A DNA stretch of 31,309 bases from IMG/VR virus record IMGVR_UViG_3300037264_003938, positions 1-31,309 of that record. One strand, given 5' to 3'. The notes beneath the pieces were generated by a model that saw only the letters and a list, made by a program, of their open reading frames with translations, did no database searches and was not told where the DNA came from. The stretch is from a virus. Positions 22,960 through 29,621 of the stretch are shown piece by piece (position 1 is the first letter of the stretch; every line of letters begins with the position of its first letter). The position numbers and the translations under genes are program-made.

Positions 22960-22970
22960 AACCTACCACA
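22960..22970 (-). promoter_or_regulatory. TGTGGTAGGTT promoter-like box upstream of the RNA locus
   Basis: The minus strand carries TGTGGTAGGTT, the same core found just upstream of four protein genes. Here no start codon follows at 6-7 nt, and the sequence leads into the tRNA-Met and hairpin array. This supports transcription of the array as an RNA gene. Confidence 0.5.
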
Positions 22971-23008
22971 ACCAGCGGAGAAGGCTCAAGTCAGCGAACG
23001 CCACAAGG

Positions 23009-23752
23009 TCACACAGCAAGCTTTCCGGCTTCGTCATCGCTCGCCCCCTTCCACCCCTTCACATCCTCGCCCCACCACGTCAGGCCCCAGCGCGTGTCGA
23101 GGTCGTACGTCGGCATCCCGCGGAAGAGCACACCAGGATTTCCGCCGAGCTTCAGGATGCGCCGGATCACCTCGCGCACAGGAAGATCATAGAGGTCTTC
23201 GGCAACAGCAACGTCGCGCTCGTCACACGCGAGCACAAGCACTTCACGGCTTGAAAGCTCTTTGTCTGCGTAGCGCTCCCGCTGGTGTTTTGCCTCAAAG
23301 CCCAAGCGGAGAAGCTTCTCGGTGTAGAGCGTCGCTTCGATTTCGCAGTAACGCCCCGTACCGCTATCGCAGGAGCGGTGACTATCACCGATGCTCTTGA
23401 ACAAAAGCCACTGCGAGCGCTCCTCTGGAAAGGAAAGAAGCTCTTTTCGTGCGAGCCTTCGTCGCTCCGCGCGCCAATGCTTCTCCTCTTCGAGCATGCT
23501 CCCCACCCAGTTCTCGTAGGGCTTGGCGTACTCTTCTCGGATCGCTTTCACTGCCTCCGCGGTTACGGCGTCGAACGCTTTGTCAAAGCTCTTTCCATGA
23601 TAGCCGCGAATGCGCGCAAGCTCGAAGACAGCCGCTTGGTAGGCGTCGTTCGCAGCCTTGTACCGCGCTGGCTGTTCGCTCGCGTGTTGCTCTTTCACGC
23701 GCTTGTAGTGCTCGAACGCGCGCTGCCACGAAGGAGCGGAAGGAAAGCTCAT
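23009..23752 (-). CDS. Hypothetical protein (247 aa)
   Basis: I start at ATG 23750-23752 (MSFPSAPSW), which overlaps the dCTP deaminase stop (ATGA). The longer frame would lie inside that gene. Residues 1-125 are helical and highly charged ('RAFEHYKRVKEQHASEQPARYKAANDAYQAAVF', 'EEEKHWRAERRRLARKELL'), with coiled-coil potential. Residues 130-190 contain 'FKSIGDSHRSCDSGTGRYCEIEATLYTEKLLRLGFEA', with two cysteines. The C-terminal part has beta strands and 'DTRWGLTWWGEDVKGW', which is Trp-rich. I do not recognise the family. Coupling to the deaminase suggests a nucleotide or host-takeover function and not a virion role, but that is inference. Confidence 0.65.
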   Translation of the reverse strand: MSFPSAPSWQRAFEHYKRVKEQHASEQPARYKAANDAYQAAVFELARIRGYHGKSFDKAFDAVTAEAVKAIREEYAKPYENWVGSMLEEEKHWRAERRRLARKELLSFPEERSQWLLFKSIGDSHRSCDSGTGRYCEIEATLYTEKLLRLGFEAKHQRERYADKELSSREVLVLACDERDVAVAEDLYDLPVREVIRRILKLGGNPGVLFRGMPTYDLDTRWGLTWWGEDVKGWKGASDDEAGKLAV

Positions 23753-24330
23753 CGCTTCTTCTCGTCGCGCGAGCCCTCTGCTCCCTGTTGCCCCTGGTAC
23801 TTCGAGCCAAGCTCCTCGGAGCCGTACATGCGCGTAGGAATGCCTGTGAGTTCGTGCAGAGTGAGCTGACAAATCCGCGCGCCGTATTCGAGCAGCACAG
23901 GCTCGGGCGAGAGGTTGAACAGTTCCAGAACAATCTGACCCGTAAAGCCCGGATCAATCCACCCCGCTTGTTCGATGCAGAGCCCCTTGCGCGCCCACGT
24001 CGAGCGCCCTTCGACGCGCCCCACAAGGTCGTGCGGAATCGTCACCGTTTCGAGCGTGTGAGCGAGCGCGAACATCCCGCGGTAGAGCTTGTAATAAAAG
24101 CCTTTCTCACGCGGAAGAAGTACAAGAGAAGACTTCGGATTACCAACTTCACCTTCCCGCACGTTGAGTGTCTCACCAAGGCGGAGGTCGATTGAGCAGG
24201 GCTGAATCTGAACGTCGTCCGGTGCCGGGTCGATGATGAGACTTCGCCGGTCAAGCTCAATTTTGCCGCCAGGAAGTTCGTTGGCGCGCCAGTGAAGCCG
24301 CGCGCGGAGGGCTGTGTCGTGCAGGATCAT
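23749..24330 (-). CDS. dcd: dCTP deaminase, possibly bifunctional DCD:DUT type (193 aa)
   Basis: This enzyme of the dUTPase superfamily converts dCTP to dUTP, or directly to dUMP in the bifunctional form, and so feeds dTTP synthesis. Visible motifs: 'IQPCSIDLRLGE' (strand near residues 41-52), 'GRVEGRSTWARKGL' with the Ser and Arg of the active site, 'AGWIDPGFTGQIVLELFN' with the catalytic Glu in LEL, and 'GARICQLTLHEL'. The C-terminal lid is 'YGSEELGSKYQGQQGA'. The 'AG-IDPGF-G-I-LEL-N' and 'SKYQGQ' pieces match the Mycobacterium-type DCD:DUT better than E. coli Dcd ('TAHRIDPGWSG'). Length is as in Dcd. It sits with the HNH gene in an accessory block between capsid and connector genes. Confidence 0.9.
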   Translation of the reverse strand: MILHDTALRARLHWRANELPGGKIELDRRSLIIDPAPDDVQIQPCSIDLRLGETLNVREGEVGNPKSSLVLLPREKGFYYKLYRGMFALAHTLETVTIPHDLVGRVEGRSTWARKGLCIEQAGWIDPGFTGQIVLELFNLSPEPVLLEYGARICQLTLHELTGIPTRMYGSEELGSKYQGQQGAEGSRDEKKR

Positions 24331-24345
24331 GCGCGGGAAGGGGCC

Positions 24346-25077
24346 CTAGACCGCGACGAGCGCGCGGACGCGAAGCGCTAGAAGGTCAAGCCCGCGCCGA
24401 GTGCAGAACGCTTCCGGCGACGAGCGCCCCTTGGCGGAGTTGCAGGAACGGCACGAGGGAACGACGTTCCCCGGCGCGTGATCTCCACCGTCAGAGAGCG
24501 GAGTGACGTGCTCCAGGGCGAGCGCCACATCACTTCGAGAACAGTACGCGCAAGCGTTACCAAACGCCTGAAGAACAGCGCTCCAGTGCTTCGCATTGAA
24601 CGTCGGGTGTATACCTGAGAACGTTGCACGGCGGAGCCGCTCGCGCGCTGCGTGCTCCTCTTTCCACTCCTCTTTCGAGTGATACGCGCGTTGGTTTTCT
24701 CTCACTCGATGATCTTTTGCGTACAACCCAGCAGCCTTTTCCCGCAATTCTTCACGATGGGTTTCGCGATACTTCGCCCCATATTCGCGCATCTTTTCCG
24801 GGTGTTCCTTTGCCCACGCGGAAGCAAGTTGTTGCTGTTTTGCCTTACGCTCCGGGCGCTGCGCCTGCTTCTTATCCGCGGCTGCTTTACGCTCCGGGTT
24901 CGCCTTCTGCCACGCAACTGCGCGCTCTTTCGTGCAGAGCTTGCAGTAGTAGCCTAAGCGAGAAGTACCCGAGCGCTTGACAACGTAGAAGTCCGAAGCG
25001 GGCTTCTCGCTGGTGCAGCCGGGGCAGGTTTTAGAGGGGGGAAGATCGAAAGGCAGGTCTTTGGTAGAAGTTTCCAT
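24346..25077 (-). CDS. HNH endonuclease with N-terminal zinc ribbon and charged repeat region (243 aa)
   Basis: The start is ATG 25075-25077 (METSTKDLPFD). A TAGGCT box lies 8 nt upstream and the longer frame begins inside it. Residues 16-45 hold two CxxC pairs ('CPGCTSEKPASDFYVVKRSG', 'YYCKLCTKE'), a zinc ribbon. Residues 50-135 are basic helical repeats of the 'NPERKAA-kk-qrpErkak' and 'HPEKMREYGAKYRETHREELREKA' type, common in phage HNH homing enzymes. The nuclease is at the C-terminus: 'CAYCSRSDVALALEHVTPLSDGG', 'NVVPSCRSCNSAKG', a McrA-like HNH with a zinc CxxC ... CxxC. It is a free-standing nuclease just after the major capsid gene, probably mobile. No intron or intein is seen. Confidence 0.88.
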   Translation of the reverse strand: METSTKDLPFDLPPSKTCPGCTSEKPASDFYVVKRSGTSRLGYYCKLCTKERAVAWQKANPERKAAADKKQAQRPERKAKQQQLASAWAKEHPEKMREYGAKYRETHREELREKAAGLYAKDHRVRENQRAYHSKEEWKEEHAARERLRRATFSGIHPTFNAKHWSAVLQAFGNACAYCSRSDVALALEHVTPLSDGGDHAPGNVVPSCRSCNSAKGRSSPEAFCTRRGLDLLALRVRALVAV

Positions 25078-25085
25078 CAGCGATG

Positions 25086-25091
25086 AGCCTA
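25086..25091 (-). promoter_or_regulatory. TAGGCT box 8 nt before the HNH gene
   Basis: The minus strand reads TAGGCT, 8 nt, ATG. The spacing is 1-3 nt longer than in the other leaderless-type starts, so this one is less certain. Confidence 0.3.
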
Positions 25092-25109
25092 GCACTCATC
25101 GCCAGAAAG

Positions 25110-26513
25110 TCACTCCCCGCCATGCTCGATACACAAGAATCGCTTGTACCGTGCTGCGTCACCAGTCGTAACGTCCGTGCGAGTCGGCCAGTCACCGATG
25201 AACTTCCAGGTGCTCGACACCTTGTCGCCTAGACGGTTCTGCGGCGCTCGGATGTAGACCTGAACGCGGTCGGTGTTCACTTCCACGCCGTTGTTGGTGA
25301 TGCGTGGCTCCGCGATCTTGCCCTGAACACCGGCGTCCGTGAGGAGCGCATCGAGTTCGAGGTAGTACTCGAAGATTCCGCCCTGTCCGTAGAAGATCGG
25401 GCGGTGAATCGTGACACCCGCGGGGTTGGTCAGCTCGCCGGGGAACGGGTCTGCGGGCGAATACCCTGCCGGATTTCCTCCCGTGTTAATGACCGTCTCT
25501 GGCAAAGGCACTTCGTTGTTGCGGAAGAACACCGTACCGAGGAGCGCTCCAATCGCGAAGTCCTGGTACATGTACGAGTCAGGCATCGCCGTGAGAAGGC
25601 GCTGAAACTCCGCGCTCTCGAAAATCTGCGCTTCGCTCGACGGGTCGAAGTGACAGTGAAAGCGCCGGTCGGGCATCGCCGGGACGTTCGAGCGGCGGAA
25701 GCGCGCGAGCGCTCCGCGAAGCTCGGTGAGTGTGAGCAGGTTCGTGTTCGTCACGTCATCGACGCGCAGGCCACCACCCACGCGAATGATCTTCGCGCGG
25801 TCATCGGAGAGCACGTAGTCGCGCGCGCTCATCGCGGTAGCGAGCCCAGCGCCCAGCGTCAGCGTTCCCGGTCCCGTCGTGTCTCCCGCCGTATCAGGCG
25901 TGAACCCCACCACGGTATTCGCGTCACCGAGGGGGCCAAGACGGATCTTGAGCGGATTGCTCACCGTCACCGTGTCGAACATCACGGGCGAGCCCGCAGG
26001 AAGGTCAGGACGGCGAGCCGTCGTGAAGCCCTGAAGGCGCGCCACGCGAATGGTCGTAGCCGCAAGCAAAGCGCTCGCAGTCACGACCGTGTGCCCACCG
26101 AGCCCCGCGCGATACATCGCATTGCGGACCAAGCGGTTCATCTTCTGCGCCGCTTGAAGCCCAAGCTTCTGCATGTTCTCCATGAAGAGGTTCGCGAGCG
26201 CGACGACGGACGTACACATGTCCGAGTCAATCGTGTCCGCGTACTTCTGCACGGTCGCTGACCATTGCTCCGCTTCGTACACCTGGGGGATGGGGTCGTT
26301 TCCCGGACGAAGCGGTCGAAGGTCCACGGGGAGCAGTCCCGTAGCCGACTGCACAATCGTGTCACCGAGGTTGCCCGGAAACACGATTGGCGAAACCGCC
26401 ATGCGGAAGAGCATGTTCGGGAAAAGCGCGTCGTGAAACGCCCGGTCCAAGAGCCTGTCTTGAACGAGTGCCCGCGCCGTCGGCGTCTCGGTGATGATTG
26501 AGAAATCGTACAT
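25110..26513 (-). CDS. Major capsid protein (467 aa)
   Basis: The start is ATG 26511-26513, with GAG/GGAG 7-11 nt upstream. It begins MYDFSIITETPTARALVQD and has the marks of an HK97-fold shell protein: 'PIVFPGNLGDTIVQSATGLL' (extended arm/P-loop region), a long spine helix region 'TSVVALANLFMENMQKLGLQAAQKMNRLVRNAMYRAG', and 'LTLTELRGALARFRRSNVPAMPDRRFHCHFDP' followed by 'FESAEFQRLL'. The late part is typical A-domain sequence ('TIHRPIFYGQGGIFEYYLE', 'VQVYIRAPQNRLGD', 'WKFIGDWPTRTDV'). It follows the scaffold gene directly, as in many phages. No delta-domain or protease site is evident, which fits a separate scaffold. Confidence 0.88.
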   Translation of the reverse strand: MYDFSIITETPTARALVQDRLLDRAFHDALFPNMLFRMAVSPIVFPGNLGDTIVQSATGLLPVDLRPLRPGNDPIPQVYEAEQWSATVQKYADTIDSDMCTSVVALANLFMENMQKLGLQAAQKMNRLVRNAMYRAGLGGHTVVTASALLAATTIRVARLQGFTTARRPDLPAGSPVMFDTVTVSNPLKIRLGPLGDANTVVGFTPDTAGDTTGPGTLTLGAGLATAMSARDYVLSDDRAKIIRVGGGLRVDDVTNTNLLTLTELRGALARFRRSNVPAMPDRRFHCHFDPSSEAQIFESAEFQRLLTAMPDSYMYQDFAIGALLGTVFFRNNEVPLPETVINTGGNPAGYSPADPFPGELTNPAGVTIHRPIFYGQGGIFEYYLELDALLTDAGVQGKIAEPRITNNGVEVNTDRVQVYIRAPQNRLGDKVSSTWKFIGDWPTRTDVTTGDAARYKRFLCIEHGGE

Positions 26514-26553
26514 GGTCTAACTCACTCCGTGTGCTGTAAGGCTCTTCTTACTG

Positions 26554-26564
26554 ATTGATACCAC
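26554..26564 (-). promoter_or_regulatory. Promoter-like GTGGTATCAAT upstream of the major capsid gene
   Basis: The minus strand has GTGGTATCAAT about 40 nt before the capsid ATG, in the 103-bp gap after the scaffold gene. It shares GTGGTA with the other boxes. Unlike the leaderless group, it would leave a leader that contains the GGAG site. Confidence 0.35.
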
Positions 26565-26616
26565 TGAGCGAGCCATGTGCGAAGCCTTCCCCAAAAAGAT
26601 GTTGGAGGAACTGCGC

Positions 26617-27504
26617 TCAGTTCTTTCCGCTCAGTTGAATGTTGTTCGGGTTTAGCCCCAGCTCTTGCATGCGTTTCTGCACTTCGGCTGGCTTGGCTTT
26701 CGTCGCGTCGAATTTGCCCACGTCCGCCTGACGTTGCGTGACGGTCGCGGGCGAGGGAGGGGAAGGCGCGCTACCTCCGGCGCTACCACTGCTTGCAGTC
26801 ACGCCCGTTGTCGCCGCCACAGATGGCTTCGGCGGAGGTGCTGCCGGGACTGCGGGAGTAGCCGTGTTCGCAAAGAGGTACGGGCGCTCGGCACGCAAGC
26901 CCTCAAAGAACGCGCGCTCATCGAAGCTCGTGGTCTGCTCCTCAGAAAGTCCCGAGAGATGACGGTCGAACAACGTGAGCGCGAAGTCCGTGTCAGTGAT
27001 CCCCACGCGCATCGCTGCTTCGCGGAGCTTCATCTCCACTTCCTTCGCTTCGAGTTGTTCCCGCAGCGCCTTGGCTTCGCGACGGGTTTCGAGCCAGTTC
27101 TGGCGAAACTGCTCCGCCTTGCGGCTGGACTTCGAGGACTTCCCACCCGGAGCTTCCGCCGCTGGGGGTACTTCCTCCGTCGAAGCTGCTGGCTTACCTG
27201 CTGGCTTTGCTGAAGCCGCAGGAGCGGCCTTCTTTGCGTTCTTCGCCACGGAAGCCCTCATCGCTTCGACGGAAGCGAAGCCAAGCTCTTTTGCAAGCTT
27301 TTCCTGCGCGCGTCGCCCTTGGTCGTCGAGCCGCTTCTTGAGCTGATCCGACGTCATCACCACAGACGCTCCGGCCTTCGCTTGTGCAGGCGGAGTCGCG
27401 TTCTGTGCTGGTTGCGTCGTTGTCGCCGCGGGTTGTCCGTTTGTCGGGTCCGTCGGCGGAGTCGTGCTGGGTGCTTGTTCGTTGTTCTGATTCTCGATGG
27501 TCAC
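26617..27504 (-). CDS. Capsid scaffolding protein (295 aa)
   Basis: The GTG at 27502-27504 has AAGGAG 8 nt upstream. The architecture is that of phage scaffolds. Residues 1-45 are disordered Thr/Pro/Gln-rich. Residues 48-75 form a helix ('SDQLKKRLDDQGRRAQEKLAKELGF'). Residues about 80-130 are an Ala/Pro/Lys linker. A central coiled coil lies at about 130-170 ('KAEQFRQNWLETRREAKALREQLEAKEVEMKLREAAMRVGI'), leading into 'DTDFALTLFDRHLSGLSEEQ'. The end is a Pro/Ala/Ser linker and a short basic helix ('KPAEVQKRMQELGLNP'), which usually binds the capsid protein. It lies directly before the major capsid gene. Scaffolds are normally expelled or cleaved during head maturation. No protease gene is seen. 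Confidence 0.85.
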   Translation of the reverse strand: MTIENQNNEQAPSTTPPTDPTNGQPAATTTQPAQNATPPAQAKAGASVVMTSDQLKKRLDDQGRRAQEKLAKELGFASVEAMRASVAKNAKKAAPAASAKPAGKPAASTEEVPPAAEAPGGKSSKSSRKAEQFRQNWLETRREAKALREQLEAKEVEMKLREAAMRVGITDTDFALTLFDRHLSGLSEEQTTSFDERAFFEGLRAERPYLFANTATPAVPAAPPPKPSVAATTGVTASSGSAGGSAPSPPSPATVTQRQADVGKFDATKAKPAEVQKRMQELGLNPNNIQLSGKN

Positions 27505-27658
27505 GGTGGTGCTCCTTTGCTGTTGGCGTGCTTGGTCCTCGTCTGGGTATCCGACAATGTTCCGCCGTCGTTCGCGTTGAACGACAAGGTTCCGTCAGTC
27601 CGTCCGTGGCTTTGAGCACACCTCCGTGATGGTTTCGTAAAACGCTTCGAGCTGCGAA

Positions 27659-28045
27659 TCAGCCCGGAGCAACAGTGAACTTGGTCGTGAGGTCGGTCGC
27701 AGGCTTCTTGATGTAGCGCACGATCACGCGCGTCACAGTGCCCTCGAACGTGATCGTTGTTCCAGCCGCGGAGAGGGACGCTACAGTCGCGGAAGGCGTC
27801 GCGGCGGAATCGCTCACAGAGCGAACGCCCGTCGCAGCGGTTCCAGCCGTCACGACACGGCACGACGAAATGAGCATCGCTCCACCAGGAAGGGTGATGC
27901 TCGCTGCGGCGGTAATCGTTCCGGTGTCGTACTCGCCCACGTCGAGCATCGCGCCCAGGTCCACGAGACGAAGTGCGTCGGGGATGGTGTTCGCTTCCGA
28001 GCGCGTTAGGGCTTTCTTCAGCGTGTCGGCAGAGGTGACGGTCAT
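27659..28045 (-). CDS. Small beta-rich head protein (128 aa)
   Basis: The ATG at 28043-28045 has AGGAG about 9 nt upstream. After a short helical start ('SADTLKKALTRSEANTIPDALRLVDLGAML'), the sequence is a series of strands ('ITAAASITLPGGAMLISSCRVVTAG', 'TTITFEGTVTRVIVRYIKKP'), much as in phage head-decoration or fibre-base proteins. No cysteine motif or membrane segment is seen, and there is a single C in 'SSCRVV'. It lies directly before the scaffold gene. Decoration of the capsid is a fair guess, but the family is not recognised. Confidence 0.65.
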   Translation of the reverse strand: MTVTSADTLKKALTRSEANTIPDALRLVDLGAMLDVGEYDTGTITAAASITLPGGAMLISSCRVVTAGTAATGVRSVSDSAATPSATVASLSAAGTTITFEGTVTRVIVRYIKKPATDLTTKFTVAPG

Positions 28046-28073
28046 TGCAAAAGCTCCTGAGAAGGTGATTTGT

Positions 28074-28457
28074 TCACGTCGCTCGTTGCGCGAGGTAAAC
28101 GGTTACAGTCGTGAGCGTACCTGGAACGCGCGTAAGGTCCAAGGCTGTGAAGGGTACAGAACGAGAAAGCACAAGCAAAAGAGGATCAGCAGGCAACGCT
28201 TGCGTCACTCCGTCCGCCGAAGTCACCCTCACACGAACCTTTCCCCCAGAAGCGCGCACGAACACGACCGCAGCGGATACAAGCGTGTCGAAAGGAATCG
28301 ACAGCGGAGCGTCCGAGGAGAGTGTGAGCCTGAGTGTCTTAGAGTCGTCCACGAGCATCGCTTCGAGGAGCGAGGCAAGCACCGTGGGATCGCCTGAACC
28401 TGCGCTTGCGGGCTCAGAGGAAAGGGACGCTTCGAGGGTGAAGGTATCGGTCGCCAC
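28074..28457 (-). CDS. Small beta-rich protein of the head region (127 aa)
   Basis: The GTG at 28455-28457 is the first start after the previous stop (12 bp). Neither a good Shine-Dalgarno nor a TANNNT box is visible, so the start is less sure. The protein is Thr/Ser/Leu/Val-rich in short strands: 'DTFTLEASLSSEPASAGSGD', 'LLEAMLVDDSKTLRLTLSSDAPLSIPFDTLVSAAVVFVRA', 'VRVRVTSADGVTQALPADPLLLVLSRSVPFTALDLTRVPG', 'TVTVYLAQRAT'. It looks like a small beta-sandwich, a shape common for virion decoration or fibre-base proteins. No known family is recognised. Confidence 0.62.
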   Translation of the reverse strand: MATDTFTLEASLSSEPASAGSGDPTVLASLLEAMLVDDSKTLRLTLSSDAPLSIPFDTLVSAAVVFVRASGGKVRVRVTSADGVTQALPADPLLLVLSRSVPFTALDLTRVPGTLTTVTVYLAQRAT

Positions 28458-28469
28458 GGAGGGATCGAA

Positions 28470-28679
28470 TCAGCGCTGTCCGCTTGCGGTGCCCTTGATT
28501 TCGTAGGGCATCTTCACGTTCTGCATGGGGAGCATCGGGAGCCGCGCCGACGTAAACGGCGCTCCTTCGAGCCCGCATTGGTAGCTGCCGCACGAAGCAT
28601 CAACCGCAGGTTGCGACGATTGATGAGCGCGCCCCATGCCGATGGAGTCCGCGAGCTTTTGAAGAGAGTCGTACGCCAT
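28470..28679 (-). CDS. Small protein with PYEIK tail, third of three (69 aa)
   Basis: The ATG at 28677-28679 lies 35 bp after the previous stop and a weak AAGCGG site precedes it. The protein has a short helical start ('YDSLQKLADSIGMGRA'), two cysteines (SCGSYQCG), a Met/Pro-rich segment ('RLPMLPMQNVKMP') and then PYEIK followed by GTASGQR. The motif PYE[IV]K near the C-terminus is shared with the two genes just upstream, although the rest of the three proteins differs. The family is unknown. The shared tail may be a binding or sorting peptide. Confidence 0.6.
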   Translation of the reverse strand: MAYDSLQKLADSIGMGRAHQSSQPAVDASCGSYQCGLEGAPFTSARLPMLPMQNVKMPYEIKGTASGQR

Positions 28680-28714
28680 GACCGCTTACTTTCTGCGCTC
28701 GCCTTCGAGCGCGG

Positions 28715-28912
28715 TTACTTGACTTCGTAGGGCTTCTTCGCGGGCATCGCGGGCGGAGTCGAACCGATTGGCTCGGGGCTCACACCAGTGTACTCCCCGC
28801 TCACAACGCCCTCGGGAACACCTTTCACCGCGTCGTACGGCGTCGCTGGCTTGATGAGGTTCTTCGAGGACTCCAGAGCAATTTCTCGAAGCCGTCCGTG
28901 TTCGGTCGCCAT
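28715..28912 (-). CDS. Small protein with PYEVK tail, second of three (65-66 aa)
   Basis: The start is the ATG overlapping the previous stop (TGATG), giving MATEHGRLREIALESSKNL. The longer frame lies in the upstream gene. The N-terminal 20 residues form a helix, and the rest is Pro/Gly/Val-rich with little secondary structure ('GVPEGVVSGEYTGVSPEPIG'), ending in PAKKPYEVK exactly at the C-terminus. The ending matches its neighbours. The low-complexity middle and tiny size suggest a minor virion or assembly protein. The family is unknown. Confidence 0.6.
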   Translation of the reverse strand: MATEHGRLREIALESSKNLIKPATPYDAVKGVPEGVVSGEYTGVSPEPIGSTPPAMPAKKPYEVK

Positions 28913-29112
28913 CACTTGCCTCCCTTGATTTCGTAGGGTTTCCCTGGCGCGTCGCGGTAGCGAGGCTCCGGTAGAGGCTCCCACGGAATACTGCTCGCGA
29001 GCGTCTCGCGCGCACCAGCGTTCTGCGGCTGCGCGAACGGAAACGCTGTCTCGCCGTAGTTCTTGCCCAGCGTCGCAGAGGGAGGCATCGGGTCAGGGAG
29101 CGCTTTCGCCAT
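28912..29112 (-). CDS. Small protein with PYEIK tail, first of three (66 aa)
   Basis: The ATG at 29110-29112 has TACCGT ending 6 nt upstream and no Shine-Dalgarno. The product (MAKALPDPMPPSATLGKNYG) is Pro-rich throughout, probably extended and disordered, and ends in 'APGKPYEIKGGK'. Its stop overlaps the next start, so the first two of the three PYE[IV]K genes are translationally coupled. No cysteines, helix or membrane segment is seen. The family is unknown. It may be a capsid-bound peptide, since it lies between the head-morphogenesis and decoration-like genes. Confidence 0.6.
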   Translation of the reverse strand: MAKALPDPMPPSATLGKNYGETAFPFAQPQNAGARETLASSIPWEPLPEPRYRDAPGKPYEIKGGK

Positions 29113-29118
29113 GCGAGA

Positions 29119-29124
29119 ACGGTA
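29119..29124 (-). promoter_or_regulatory. TACCGT box 6 nt before start (leaderless-type promoter)
   Basis: The minus strand reads TACCGT, TCTCGC, ATG. The TGTGG part of the fuller motif is absent here. Confidence 0.45.
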
Positions 29125-29158
29125 GCAGCGTTACAGGAGCAAGCGCAAGGCTCCACCA

Positions 29159-29614
29159 CTACGAGTGAGCAAGGTGATAGAGCAGTCCTGCAACGCGGTC
29201 GTGGTCCACGTCACTGTCGTCGCCACCCGTGGCCTGGTCGATCAGCCCTTCGATTTCCACAAACCCGAAGTCCTCAAGCTCTCCGAGCATCGCCTTCACG
29301 GGCTCGGGAAGCTCCTCGCGCAGCGCGGAAAGCTCCTCGCGCTCTACGTCGCTCATCTCAACCTCTTCCGAGAGGTCGCCCGCGTAGCTGTCAGCCACCA
29401 TTTCGATGGCTTCCATATGCTCTTTGAGCGTCTCGACAAGAGAGCCATCGCCGTTACTCTCGTGCGAAGACTCGTTCTCAGGCTTCTCTTGCTGTGGCTG
29501 TGAGCCCTTCGCTGGCGGAGGTGACGCCCCTGGTACAGGGGCTTTGCGCGCTTGCCCCTTCTGCGCCGCGCGAGCAGAAGCGTAGGACTTGAGAGCGTTC
29601 GGAGGAATTGGCAT
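29159..29614 (-). CDS. Acidic hypothetical protein of the head module (151 aa)
   Basis: I start at ATG 29612-29614 (MPIPPNALKSYASARAAQKG), because TGTGGTAGCGT ends 7 nt upstream. The longer frame would overlap the upstream gene. Residues 1-50 are basic and Pro/Gln-rich. From about residue 55 the protein is strongly acidic and helical ('VETLKEHMEAIEMVADSYAGDLSEEVEMSDVEREELSALREELPEPVKAMLGELEDFG'), ending with 'DDSDVDHDRVAGLLYHLAHS'. A basic head and acidic helical body recall scaffold-like or chaperone proteins that bind head components. The family is not recognised. It lies just after the F-like head protein. Confidence 0.66.
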   Translation of the reverse strand: MPIPPNALKSYASARAAQKGQARKAPVPGASPPPAKGSQPQQEKPENESSHESNGDGSLVETLKEHMEAIEMVADSYAGDLSEEVEMSDVEREELSALREELPEPVKAMLGELEDFGFVEIEGLIDQATGGDDSDVDHDRVAGLLYHLAHS

Positions 29615-29621
29615 AGGGCGA

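Larger units (their letters stand above)
22295..22960 (-). ncRNA. Candidate large structured non-coding RNA (hairpin array with tRNA-like parts)
   Basis: The 738 bp between the stop at 23009 and the ATG at 22270 hold no convincing protein gene. The minus strand has a promoter-like TGTGGTAGGTT at 22960-22970 and then a chain of stems. They are: tRNA-Met (22803-22873); CGATGC-TTCG-GCATCG (22785-22800), a UUCG tetraloop; GAAGCTC-6 nt-GAGCTTC (22763-22782); GAATGC/GCATTC enclosing a 9-bp hairpin (22695-22752); an 8-bp CTCGTCTC/GGGACGAG stem enclosing a 7-bp hairpin (22649-22692). Then follow GCAGCA-CTCGT-TGCTGC (22627-22643); a 7-bp hairpin (22592-22611); GGGAAC/GTTCCC (22508-22554); a tRNA-like cloverleaf (22416-22483); and CAAGCAG/CTGCTTG (22363-22403). 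Size, phage location and an embedded tRNA recall the ornate large RNAs GOLLD and ROOL, though identity is untested. A decayed tRNA array is the main alternative. Confidence 0.5.

Noticed and set aside
26565-26616. GAACTG-AGCG-CAGTTC palindrome after the scaffold gene as a terminator
   Set aside because: The stem has no following U-run. The nearest T-run is more than 10 nt away, so termination is not supported.
27505-27658. Possible small gene ending HANSKGAPP in the gap before the scaffold
   Set aside because: No start with a ribosome site or TANNNT box. The frame continues inside the upstream gene. The 154-bp gap shows nothing else beyond the scaffold Shine-Dalgarno.
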